DNA of 64,000 bases from Planctomycetota bacterium. Its GTDB lineage: Bacteria; Planctomycetota; UBA1135; GCA-002686595. The stretch spans positions 1 through 64,000 of the forward strand of contig JAEUHY010000001.1 in NCBI GenBank assembly GCA_016795325.1. Reading direction: 5' to 3'. Of the stretch, positions 24,088 through 32,654 are shown piece by piece (position 1 is the first letter of the stretch; each line of letters opens with the position of its first letter). Made by a program: the position numbers and the translations under genes. The notes under the pieces are model-generated. The model had not been told where the DNA came from. It was given only the letters and a program-made list of their open reading frames with translations, and searched no databases.

Positions 24088-24639
24088 ATGGCGCCGTGGG
24101 CGGTGGTGTTGCTCGGGCTCGGCCTGGCGGTCGACAGCACGCTCGTCGCCCTCGCGCTCGGCCTGCGTGCAGGCGCTTCGCGCCGCCGCGTGGCCGTGTT
24201 CGTCGGCGCGGCGTTCGGCCTAGTGCACGGCGTACTGACGCTGCTCGGCTGGGCCATCGCTGCGAACGTCGCGGCCTGGTTCGAACGTTTCGACCACTGG
24301 ATTGCGTTCGCGGTGCTCGCCGGTTTGGGGCTGAAATCGCTGCTCGAAGCGCGCCAGTCCGAAGAGGCGCCTGCTCGCGAACTCAGCCTGCTCACCGTGC
24401 TGGCCGCCGCGGTCGCGACGAGCCTCGACGGCGTCGCCGTCGGCTTCGGCCTCGCGCTCGCCCAAGCGCCCGTCGGCTGGATCGCGTTGAGCGCGGCTGT
24501 CGCAACAGCCGTGGGTGTGACCGCGAGCTTTCTGCTCGGCCGACGCATTCCCGAGGGCGGCCGCCGACTCGCTCAGGTGGGCGCAGGGCTGCTGCTGATC
24601 CTCATCGGCGCATCGATCCTGTACGAACACCTGAGCTGA
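24088..24639 (+). CDS. mntP: Putative manganese efflux pump MntP
   Basis: 183 residues with six predicted membrane helices. MntP family signatures are visible: LGLGLAVDSTLVALALG near the N-terminus and VATSLDGVAVGFGLAL near residue 110, each supplying the conserved membrane Asp. MntP exports Mn(II). The start ATG at 24088 follows the upstream dehydrogenase by 25 bp, so the two may be co-transcribed. Confidence 0.85.
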   Translation: MAPWAVVLLGLGLAVDSTLVALALGLRAGASRRRVAVFVGAAFGLVHGVLTLLGWAIAANVAAWFERFDHWIAFAVLAGLGLKSLLEARQSEEAPARELSLLTVLAAAVATSLDGVAVGFGLALAQAPVGWIALSAAVATAVGVTASFLLGRRIPEGGRRLAQVGAGLLLILIGASILYEHLS

Positions 24640-24695
24640 ACACGGCGCCTGCTTGGCGCGCGCGCCGCGCGCCGCGTACGGTGGAGCCGACCCAG

Positions 24696-26387
24696 ATGTT
24701 CACGCTCTTCCTCGCGCTCGCGCTGCAGGCCTCCACGGGCTTCCCGACGCCGCACGCCGGCCCGGTGCAAGTCGACGCACACCATCCCAAACGCGGCGAG
24801 GAGCTCGCGCCGCGCCGCGGCGGTAGCGTCGTGGTCGCCGTTCCAGCGTTGCCTCCGAGCTTGAACGCGTTGCTCGAAAGCTCGGGCGTGGCGCGCCAGA
24901 TCCTCTACGAAACGCACGAGAGTCTGCTGCGCCGCGACTGGGAGACGTGGAAGCTCGAGCCGGCGCTCGCCAGCGCGTGGGAGCTGCGCCGCGACGGCGA
25001 CGCGCTCGAGCTGGTGTTCACGCTGCGCAGCGGCGTGCGCTGGCACGACGGCCATGAATTCGACGCGCGCGACGTGCTGTTCACGTTCGAGTGCCTGCGC
25101 AATCCGCACGTGCGCTGCGACCGCAAGCGCGCGCTGTTCGAGAAGGTCGAGAGCGCGCGTGTGCTCGAGGACGGGCGCGTTGCGTTCCGCTACGCCAAAC
25201 CGTACTTCCTGGCCGAAGCGGCCTTCGACGAGAGCTTCACGCTGCTGCCTTCGCACGTGTACGACCTCGCCGATGCGGACAATCCCAAACGCAAGCTCGA
25301 TGCGAGCGCCGAGGAACAAGGCCGCTTCGTCAACGAACACCCGGCCAACCGCGCGTGGATCGGCCTGGGGCCGTACCGCGTCACGGACTTCACGAACGAG
25401 CGCGTCGAGGCGCAGCGTTTTGACGGCTATTTCGACGCGCAGCGCGGCGGCTGGCTCGAGCGGCTGAGCTGGCGTGCGTTCCGCGATGCGAGCGCGGCGC
25501 TGGCCGCGTTCGAAGACGGCGAAGTCGACGTGTTCGATCGGCTCTCGATCGAGGACTACTTCGGCGAGCGCACGGCGACGGAGCGTTTCGCGGCGCAGGG
25601 CTACAAGGCGCTGCTCGCGACACCCTCGCTCAGCGTGACGGCCTGGAACCTCGCGCGGCCGGAGCTCTCCGACGCGCGCGTGCGGCTCGCACTCGCCCAC
25701 GCGTCGAACTGGGAGGCGATCCGCACGGGCCTCTACCGCGGTCTCGCCGAGCGTGTCACTGGCGAACAGCCGGCCTTCGCGCCGCACTACGACCGCGCGC
25801 TCGCGCCCGTCGCGTTCGACCGCACGCGCGCCGAACGCTTGCTCGCGCAGGCGGGCTGGATCGACCGCGACGGCGACGGCCGCGTCGACAAGGACGGCGC
25901 TGCGCTCGAGATCGACTACATGTACGCGAGCGGCGCCGACGTCACGGTCAAGCTCGCGCAGGCGTTGCAGTCCGACTGGAGCGCAGTCGGCGTGACGCTG
26001 CGCCTGGACGGGCGCGATCCGGCGGCCTTCAGCGACGCGCTGCGCAAGCGCGACTTCGAAGCGGCCGCACTCACGCTCGCGTCGAGCTACCTCAGCGATC
26101 CCGAGCCGCTGTGGCACTCCAAGTGGGCCAGCGGCTCGAGCGCCAACCGCTGGGGCCTGCGCGACGAACAGACCGACGCGTTGATCGCTCGGCTGCAGCT
26201 CGAGCTCGACCCACAGCGCTCGAGCGCGCTGTTCCACGCGCTGCAGGCGCGTGTGCACCAACTGCAACCGTGCATGTTCGGACTGTGGGCCGCACGCCGG
26301 CTCGCGCTGCGCCAACGCGTGCGCGGCGTGCAGCTGTTCGCGCTCGACCCGGGCTACTCGCTGCGGCGCTGGTACGTCGTCGAGTAG
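24696..26387 (+). CDS. ABC transporter substrate-binding protein, family 5 (peptide/nickel type)
   Basis: 563 residues. A signal peptide (MFTLFLALALQASTGF) precedes a full SBP_bac_5 domain: LNALLESSGVARQILYETHESLLRRD, LRSGVRWHDGHEFDARDVLFTFE, WIGLGPYRVTDF and ARVRLALAHASNWEAI. Such proteins capture oligopeptides, nickel or glycosides for an ABC importer. No permease or ATPase gene is adjacent, so the partners must be elsewhere. A TACGGT box (24676-24681) sits 14 nt before the ATG at 24696. Confidence 0.9.
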   Translation: MFTLFLALALQASTGFPTPHAGPVQVDAHHPKRGEELAPRRGGSVVVAVPALPPSLNALLESSGVARQILYETHESLLRRDWETWKLEPALASAWELRRDGDALELVFTLRSGVRWHDGHEFDARDVLFTFECLRNPHVRCDRKRALFEKVESARVLEDGRVAFRYAKPYFLAEAAFDESFTLLPSHVYDLADADNPKRKLDASAEEQGRFVNEHPANRAWIGLGPYRVTDFTNERVEAQRFDGYFDAQRGGWLERLSWRAFRDASAALAAFEDGEVDVFDRLSIEDYFGERTATERFAAQGYKALLATPSLSVTAWNLARPELSDARVRLALAHASNWEAIRTGLYRGLAERVTGEQPAFAPHYDRALAPVAFDRTRAERLLAQAGWIDRDGDGRVDKDGAALEIDYMYASGADVTVKLAQALQSDWSAVGVTLRLDGRDPAAFSDALRKRDFEAAALTLASSYLSDPEPLWHSKWASGSSANRWGLRDEQTDALIARLQLELDPQRSSALFHALQARVHQLQPCMFGLWAARRLALRQRVRGVQLFALDPGYSLRRWYVVE

Positions 26388-26405
26388 CCCGGGGTTCGCG
26401 CGCGC

Positions 26406-28463
26406 TCAGTCGGCGTCGAGCGCCTGCAGCATCGGGATCAAACTCGAGCCGACGTAGTAGTAGATCCGCGCCTCGTCGCTCGAGTCGGCCATCAGGTTGT
26501 AGCCCGCGCCGAACTGCAGGATTTCGCCCCACAGTCCGAGCGTCAGGCCCAGTCCGATCTCGGTGTCGTTGTCCGGATCGAAATTGAGCAACGCGGCGTG
26601 CGGGCCGATGCCCCAGCGCGTCCAGCGGCTGAAGTCGTTCCAGAAACCGGTCTGATCCGGCCGCGGCGTGTAGCGCAGCATCCACGCGAGCGCGGGCGAG
26701 AACCCGGCGTCGTCGCTCTGGCCGGCGAGCTTGTCGGCGGAGACGAGCACGACCGACGGCGCGAACTGCGCGTGCCATCCCAGGCGCGCCACGGAGAACA
26801 ACGCCGAGCTCGACGACTCGACCTTCCCGTCGACGAGCAGCGAAGCGCGCACCTCGAGCGTGTCGCCGACCCGCGCCGTCGAACCCTTGAGCGCGACGAA
26901 GGTGTCCGGCGCGTCCTCGATGGGCACGTCGACCACGTTGGGCGCCTGCACGTCCAGCGACACGGGCTCGAGCTGCGGCGCGACGCCGAGCAGCTTTCCG
27001 ACCCAGCGCAGCTTGGCGACCATACCCTCGCCGAGCTGGCCCCAGAGTTTGAGCTTGGGACCCAGCGACGCATCGAACTTCTGTTGCAGCTCGCCGCGCG
27101 TGCTCGCCGCGAGCTGCGCGAGCTGCTCCTTGAGCTTGGCCTGGAAGCGCACGACTCCGCCGTCGATGTGCTGAGCCAGCGTGTCGAGGTCGCTGTCGAG
27201 CTCGCCGAGAGCTTCGACCCACGCGACGCTCGCTTCGATCGCCGGGAGCACATCCCCCGCAGAGGCGTTGCGCCACAGATCGCGCAGCTTGCGCGCGTCG
27301 TCGAGCAGCGCCAGCACGCGCTGCAAGGCCGCCGACGACTGCTCGAAGTGCGTGAGTTGTTGACGCGCTTGCTGCACCGCGTCCGCCACGGCCTGATCGC
27401 CTGCATCCGCGAGCACCTCGCGCGCGTCCTCGAGGAACTGCTCGAAGGCTTCGCCCGTCTCGCGCAGCAGCGTTTCGCGGCCGCGGATCGCCTCGGCCAG
27501 CGCCTCGAAGTCCGCCGCCTGGTCGGCCAGCTTGCGCGCGAGCTCGGAACGCACTTCGCGCAGCGCATCGGAGAGCTTCGCGCCGCTGGCGCGCGCGCGG
27601 TTGAGGGCGTCGGAAAGCGCCTTCGCGTCGTTCAGCAACGCGACGAGCTCGGCGCGTTCGGCTGCGCTGAGCAGGAGCCCGAATCGATCGGAGCTCGCGA
27701 CGCGCTTCTCGTCGATCGTGTCGTAGCCCTCGACGTGCAACGCCGTGGGCGACGAGGTGTCGCCGCCGCGCGAGAGGAACGCCTCGATGCGCAGGCGCGC
27801 CTCGCGTCGACGCACCTGCGCGAGCGTGGCGTCGAGTTGTTGCTCGACGCGCACGATCTCGCGCTGCAAGGCCTCCGAGAACTTGCGCGCGCCCTCGGTG
27901 CTGCTGAACGCGCGGCTGAAGTCCGCGGCCATGCTGCGGCGCAACTCGAGACGTGCGTCGGCGTCGGCCGCCTGCGGGTCGTCGGGATAGAGCGCTTCGA
28001 AACGCTCGATGAGTTCCTCCTCCAACGTGAGGAACGGCGTCAGGGCCGTCTCGAACTCAGCGTCGGATCGAGCTTCGTCGTAGGCGCGCAGCGCCGCCTC
28101 GCGCTTGGCGTAGATCTGCGGCAACGCGTCGATCAGCTCGCGCCGCACGCGCAGACTGCCGCGCACTTGCGCGGTCTCGAGCACCGCACCCGGAACGGCC
28201 TGGGCGCCCAGGTTCTGCGCATCGAGCAGCTCGATCTCGAGCCGGCTTTCGAAGTCGATCGGCCGGCCCCACGGAACGCGCTCGACGGCGCGTTGGTCGC
28301 CGCTCTCGACCTTGGACTGGCTCAGCCCATGCGCGTGTTCGCGGTGGTCGAGCTCACTGAAGTACAGCGCCTTGGCGAGTTCGGTCTTGGGCGGATTCGC
28401 GCCGCGCTCAGCCGCACACGCGCCCGCGACGAGCGCGAGCGGAACGAGGAGAATATGGCGCAT
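26406..28463 (-). CDS. Large coiled-coil lipoprotein with C-terminal barrel-like region
   Basis: 685 residues. A lipoprotein signal (ILLVPLALVAGACAAE) is followed by long helical, Ala/Glu/Arg/Leu-rich segments (~residues 90-470) that read as coiled coil. A C-terminal ~200-residue beta-rich part then follows (LFSVARLGWHAQFAPSVVLVSAD, WTRWGIGPHAALLNFDPDNDTEIGLGLTLGLWGEILQFGAGYNLM) and resembles an outer-membrane or surface domain. No named family is recognised. It follows the 130-residue gene by 3 bp and is presumably co-expressed with it. It might span periplasm to outer membrane; that is inference. Confidence 0.75.
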   Translation of the reverse strand: MRHILLVPLALVAGACAAERGANPPKTELAKALYFSELDHREHAHGLSQSKVESGDQRAVERVPWGRPIDFESRLEIELLDAQNLGAQAVPGAVLETAQVRGSLRVRRELIDALPQIYAKREAALRAYDEARSDAEFETALTPFLTLEEELIERFEALYPDDPQAADADARLELRRSMAADFSRAFSSTEGARKFSEALQREIVRVEQQLDATLAQVRRREARLRIEAFLSRGGDTSSPTALHVEGYDTIDEKRVASSDRFGLLLSAAERAELVALLNDAKALSDALNRARASGAKLSDALREVRSELARKLADQAADFEALAEAIRGRETLLRETGEAFEQFLEDAREVLADAGDQAVADAVQQARQQLTHFEQSSAALQRVLALLDDARKLRDLWRNASAGDVLPAIEASVAWVEALGELDSDLDTLAQHIDGGVVRFQAKLKEQLAQLAASTRGELQQKFDASLGPKLKLWGQLGEGMVAKLRWVGKLLGVAPQLEPVSLDVQAPNVVDVPIEDAPDTFVALKGSTARVGDTLEVRASLLVDGKVESSSSALFSVARLGWHAQFAPSVVLVSADKLAGQSDDAGFSPALAWMLRYTPRPDQTGFWNDFSRWTRWGIGPHAALLNFDPDNDTEIGLGLTLGLWGEILQFGAGYNLMADSSDEARIYYYVGSSLIPMLQALDAD

Positions 28464-28466
28464 GGC

Positions 28467-28859
28467 TCAGCAGCTCCGCGGTTTGTCGGCGTTGTTGAAG
28501 GCGCGGCGGATCTTGATCACGTCCGGCTTGCCGCCCGAGTCGAGCAGGTCCGCGTGGTAGCCGCGCGCGACGATGGCGCGGTGCAGCCGGCCGTCTTCGC
28601 CCTTGCAGCGCCCGATGAGCGCGTAACGGCCGCCGCGGGCGAACAACTTCGCGCTCTCGCTCTCGAGCTCGGCGCTGGTCAACAGCTCGAGGTTGGCGAC
28701 CCAAAACGTCTTGCGCCACGACTCGCTGATGCTCTCTTGCGCCGCATCGTGGATCGCCCCCGCCGCCGTCGCATCCGAGCCCGACAGCACCAGCAGCGTG
28801 TTCTTCAGATTGGCCAGCGCCTTGTCGAGCGGCGCGCGGTCGTCTTCGATCTTGGTCAT
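28467..28859 (-). CDS. Small soluble protein of unknown function
   Basis: 130 residues without a signal peptide. The sequence is mixed helical (ALANLKNTLLVLSGSD) with a C-terminal strand-rich part (GRYALIGRCKGEDGRLHRAIVARGYHADLL). No domain is recognised. The start ATG has a good Shine-Dalgarno (AAGGAGAGAG), and a TAGCCT box lies 28 nt upstream, so this is a normally leadered gene. It is the first gene of a two-gene operon with the coiled-coil lipoprotein. Confidence 0.75.
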   Translation of the reverse strand: MTKIEDDRAPLDKALANLKNTLLVLSGSDATAAGAIHDAAQESISESWRKTFWVANLELLTSAELESESAKLFARGGRYALIGRCKGEDGRLHRAIVARGYHADLLDSGGKPDVIKIRRAFNNADKPRSC

Positions 28860-28977
28860 CTCTCTCTCCTTGGTGGGCGGCGCAGGCTAGCCAACGCGGC
28901 GTGCCGGCACAGGCGCCCGACATTCGGGCGAGGAGCGGAGAGACGAGAAAGCGAAGCGCAGATCTCCTGCGCGTGCG

Positions 28978-30765
28978 TCAGACGCCCGGAAGCAGGAATC
29001 CGGGCGCAACCGGAGTCGGCAGACGCAGGACAGGCGCGTTCGTGGGCCACACGGCGAACAGCGAGAGCACTCCGCCTTGGCCCACGGAGAACGCGAGCTC
29101 ACCGCTCGGCGTCCAAGTCAGCGTCGGTCCGTAAAACAGCGCGCGCTCGGAGAACTTCACCAGCGCGCCGGCCGAAGGATCGAAGCGCCACAGGCGCTCC
29201 TTGTTGGGCGTGCGCTCGACGAAGGCCGCCCACGTGCCCGGCCCGGGCGCGAAGCGATCGCACAGGTGCGCGCTGTTCACGCTGAGCAGCGGCGCGCCCG
29301 CGCCGACGAGCGCGGGGTCGAAGCGAAACACCTCGACGGGCTTGGCGCCGTTCGAGCGGCGCACGGCGGCCCACACGACGCCGCCGGCGGCCTCGAGGAA
29401 CTGGAGGTCCTTGACGTTCGGCAGCGCGACGCTCAGACCCGGCGTCGCCGAGTCGGCCACGATCAGGTCCCCCGAGCCGCCCGAGGCGGTGGTGTGCAGC
29501 AGGATGAGCCCCGACGCGGGATCGAAGACGTTCAGCAACGGCTCGAGATCCGCCGGTTGCACGAAGGGCGGAGCGGCGACACCGCTCGAGAGCGTCAGGT
29601 TGAGCAACTGCTCCGCGCCGCTCGCCGGCAGCTCCGCCGAGTAGTAGTCGAGGTTCTCGAGGATCGGCGCGCCGCCCTGCGCGGTTTCCCCGGCGGCGAA
29701 GACCAGCCGGTTCGTGCCCGGTCGGAAGAAGAAGTCGCCGATCTCATCGATCGTGTCGATGAAGTTGACGTCGTGCGTGAGGTGCCGCGGCGCCGGCAAG
29801 CTGGTGCGCGCGAGGAAGGCCTCGGTCGACACGGCGGTCTGCACGCGCCACGCGACGTGCGAGCCGTCGTCCGAGATCGCCAGGTACGGACCGTGGCGGT
29901 GCTGCGGCTGGTAGCCAGCCGGCGACAGGTCGTCGAGCGCGCCGGTGACCTGGACCGCGGCGCCGCTGGGGCCGAACGCGAAGACGTGCTGCTGACCCGG
30001 CGCGAGGCCGGCGGTCGTCACGGCGAACTGGCCGTTGCGACTGAGTGCGACTTCAGCGCTGAAGTGCGCCGGCGCGGGCGCGCCGAAGTCGACCACCTGC
30101 GCGTCGCCGGGTTGAACGAGCGGGAAACGCCAGACGCCCGCAGCGCTCGCCACCACGGCCCAGCCGGCGCCGATGTGCGCGCCCGAGTCTGCAAAGCTCT
30201 GCGGCGGCAGCGCACTGGTGCGCACGATCTGCGCGCCCGTGGCGAGCTCGACTTCGATCGCGTCGCCGCCGGCGGCGAGGTCGGTGAGCACCAGGACGCG
30301 GTCCCCGTTCGGTGCGACGGCCACGAACGGGCTGAACGGGGCGAGGTCACCGGCCGCGCCGAGGCCGGCCTGCTGGAACACGATCCGCGCGTCGCCCGCG
30401 GCGTCGACGACGAACAGTCCGAACTCGAAGCCGCCGGGAACCGGACGTTGGAAGCGGTAGAGCGAGCCGGCGCCGGCGGGCAGATCGAGGCGGCTCGCCA
30501 GCGGGATGTCGGTGCGCAGGCGGGCCCGGTCGGGGCGGAGCTGGTCGAGCTCGACGCGACCGGTCCGGTCGATGCGCAGGAGCCGGACGTTGTCGAGGCC
30601 GGCGACGGTCAGCCCGGGCTGGCCGGATGCGCGGTCGACGCGCACCACGTTGCCCGAGCCTCCCGGCGGCCCGGAAAAGAAGAGCACCTGCGCCCCGGCA
30701 AGGGGAACAAGGCCCGCCAGAAGCAGGCCAGAGGTCAACAGGGCGCGGAGGTTGGTGGGTGTCAT
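28978..30765 (-). CDS. Secreted beta-propeller protein (paralogue A)
   Basis: 595 residues with a signal peptide (NLRALLTSGLLLAGLVPLAGAQ). The body has WD40/TolB-like propeller repeats (FVAVAPNGDRVLVLTD, VALSRNGQFAVTTAG, LAISDDGSHVAWRV) and ends APGFLLPGV. It is clearly homologous along its length to the protein at 32655-34466 (shared IDEIGDFFF, YGPTL, PGFLLP). The ATG at 30765 begins the signal peptide. The RTX-like gene lies upstream on the same strand (235 bp gap). Role unknown; extracellular. Confidence 0.8.
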   Translation of the reverse strand: MTPTNLRALLTSGLLLAGLVPLAGAQVLFFSGPPGGSGNVVRVDRASGQPGLTVAGLDNVRLLRIDRTGRVELDQLRPDRARLRTDIPLASRLDLPAGAGSLYRFQRPVPGGFEFGLFVVDAAGDARIVFQQAGLGAAGDLAPFSPFVAVAPNGDRVLVLTDLAAGGDAIEVELATGAQIVRTSALPPQSFADSGAHIGAGWAVVASAAGVWRFPLVQPGDAQVVDFGAPAPAHFSAEVALSRNGQFAVTTAGLAPGQQHVFAFGPSGAAVQVTGALDDLSPAGYQPQHRHGPYLAISDDGSHVAWRVQTAVSTEAFLARTSLPAPRHLTHDVNFIDTIDEIGDFFFRPGTNRLVFAAGETAQGGAPILENLDYYSAELPASGAEQLLNLTLSSGVAAPPFVQPADLEPLLNVFDPASGLILLHTTASGGSGDLIVADSATPGLSVALPNVKDLQFLEAAGGVVWAAVRRSNGAKPVEVFRFDPALVGAGAPLLSVNSAHLCDRFAPGPGTWAAFVERTPNKERLWRFDPSAGALVKFSERALFYGPTLTWTPSGELAFSVGQGGVLSLFAVWPTNAPVLRLPTPVAPGFLLPGV

Positions 30766-31000
30766 AGGTGTGGGCCGAGGCGCCCGGGCGCTGCGCAAGC
30801 GTCGTTCCGAGCCAGGCTCGCCTCGCACGGAGGCCAAAGAACAAGCTTACTGGGTCGCGCGCCGCGTGGCGGGCCGGCCCGCGGTCCACGAACTGGACCC
30901 GTGCGTCCCCAACGAAGACGGCGCGCCCGTCCGAGTTGCCTGCGAACGGACGCGCCGCGGGGGGGCCGTGGAAGGCCCTGTACGAGGGGTCAGGCGCGCA

Positions 31001-32062
31001 TCACTCGAAGTTCACGAACGCGCCGACGCCGGTGAAGCTGTCGTTGCCCGGGCCGCCGTCGCTGAACGGAGTGCCGAGCAGCGCGGCGCCGACCAGCATG
31101 CTGACCGTGTCGTTGCCCTCGCCCGCCAGCTGCCGCGGGCTCGAGCCGGCCAGCAGGGCCTGGCCGACGTTGATCAGCGTCGTGTCGTTGCCCAGGCCGC
31201 CGAGGAGCACCGGGCTGCCCGAGGCCGAGCTGCTGGTGACCAGCGACAGGGTGTCGTCGCCCTCGCCGCCTTCGATCCCGCCGCGCAGGATCGTCGTGGC
31301 GCAGTTGGTGACGTCGACCAGCGCCGTGTCGCCGCCGGCGCCCAGGCGCAGGTTGTTGGCCACGCGCGCGGTGGTGTTGCTGTCGCCGTTCACCTTGACG
31401 ACCCACTCGTCGCCGCTCGCCCCCATCAGACCCAAGCCGTTCACGTTGAGCGTGTTCGCCTTGGTGTTGAAGTCCAGGCCGACCTTGTCGAGCAGCGCGC
31501 CGCCGAAGTAGCGCCAGTTCAGCGTCGTGACGCCGCCGAGCACGTCGGACGAGAAGGCGACCGTGGCCTCGTTCTCACCTTCGCCGCCGAACACCGTCCA
31601 GTCGAAGGTCGCGCCGAAGGCGTTGTCCGTGACCTGGAACTTGACCGTGTCCTTGGCCACGCCGCCGCGCACGAGCGCCTTGGAGTAGGTCGGGAGCAGC
31701 CCGAACGGGGTCTGGATGTCGATCAGCACGGTCGACTCCTGCGCGCCGGTGTCGAGGTCGAGCTCCGGCGGCGTGGCGGACAGCGACTGGACGTTGACGG
31801 TGTCGGCGCCGTCGAAGGTGCGGGCGACGAGCTTGAGCACGCCGGTGAACTGCGTGCCGTCCGGAGTGCCGGGGACGCCGAACACGGTGGCGACGCCGGG
31901 CAGCACGTCGAACACGACCGTGATCACGTCGTCGGAGGGCGAGCCGTTGACCGTCAGGGTCGAGCCCGAGAGGGTCGCCTGGCTGAAGGCGGCCGGGGTG
32001 AGCGCGAGGAGCGCGGCGGCGGCCAGAGAGGGACGAAGGGTGTTGAGGTTCGAGAGCTTCAT
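31001..32062 (-). CDS. Secreted RTX/hemolysin-type calcium-binding repeat protein
   Basis: 353 residues with a signal peptide (SLAAAALLALTPAAFSQA). The C-terminal half contains nonapeptide-like Gly/Asp repeats (GGEGDDTLS, GGLGNDTTL, GEGNDTVSM, GGPGNDSF) typical of calcium-binding beta-rolls. The N-terminal part is a strand-rich region with GSPSDDVITVVF. No catalytic domain is visible. A 7-bp hairpin (32074-32090) lies 12 nt before the start codon. It sits between the two paralogous beta-propeller genes. Possibly a surface-layer or matrix protein; inference. Confidence 0.78.
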   Translation of the reverse strand: MKLSNLNTLRPSLAAAALLALTPAAFSQATLSGSTLTVNGSPSDDVITVVFDVLPGVATVFGVPGTPDGTQFTGVLKLVARTFDGADTVNVQSLSATPPELDLDTGAQESTVLIDIQTPFGLLPTYSKALVRGGVAKDTVKFQVTDNAFGATFDWTVFGGEGENEATVAFSSDVLGGVTTLNWRYFGGALLDKVGLDFNTKANTLNVNGLGLMGASGDEWVVKVNGDSNTTARVANNLRLGAGGDTALVDVTNCATTILRGGIEGGEGDDTLSLVTSSSASGSPVLLGGLGNDTTLINVGQALLAGSSPRQLAGEGNDTVSMLVGAALLGTPFSDGGPGNDSFTGVGAFVNFE

Positions 32063-32654
32063 GGTTCTTGGGGGGCCGCCGTGGGCGGCCGGTCTTTTCA
32101 GGGGTTCTTGGAGTCGTTGGCTAGTTCGTTGGAGCGCCGAATTCGTCTCCCCGTCCCCGGGTGGACGATTTTTCGGCGGGCGAGCGTGGCTGCTGCCGGC
32201 GGTCGGTCTCTGGCCAGGATTCCGGGCCGGAGAAGCTCACGCTCACGTCAGGGGGAGGTGCAAGACGTAGACCACGCGCCCGTGCCAAACCCGAAAATTG
32301 TCGAAAGTGCCCGGGACGGGCCCGAGAACGCGGACGGACGGCTCCGGGCCCGCCAGCCCCTGAATAAGGCCTCCCTCGGCCATAAATCGACCAATCTGAT
32401 TCGTGGACAGGACCCGTTGGCTCCATCCGAGTTCCAGACAGCGCCGCACAGTCGGGCGCGCGTGGCAAAAATGACATCTGCCCTTGGCCCCGAAATCGGC
32501 GCCTTGCGCTAGGTTTGGAGGAGTACGCGAGCGAGCGGGCGGTCCTGGGAACGGGGCTTGCCAAGGGGCAGCGACGGGCCGCGGGTGGACGATTTCGACC
32601 ACCCCAGACGCCCGGAATCGTCCGACCGCTCTCGATGCGCCCGAGATCGACACC
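32063..32654. other. Divergent intergenic region
   Basis: About 590 bp without a credible gene between the RTX-like gene (minus) and propeller paralogue B (plus). It holds a hairpin GGCCGCC-GTG-GGCGGCC at 32074-32090, close to the minus-strand start. A directly repeated CGGGTGGACGATTT lies at 32158-32171 and 32582-32595, and a TAGGTT box at 32510-32515 on the plus strand could serve the right-hand gene. Confidence 0.5.
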
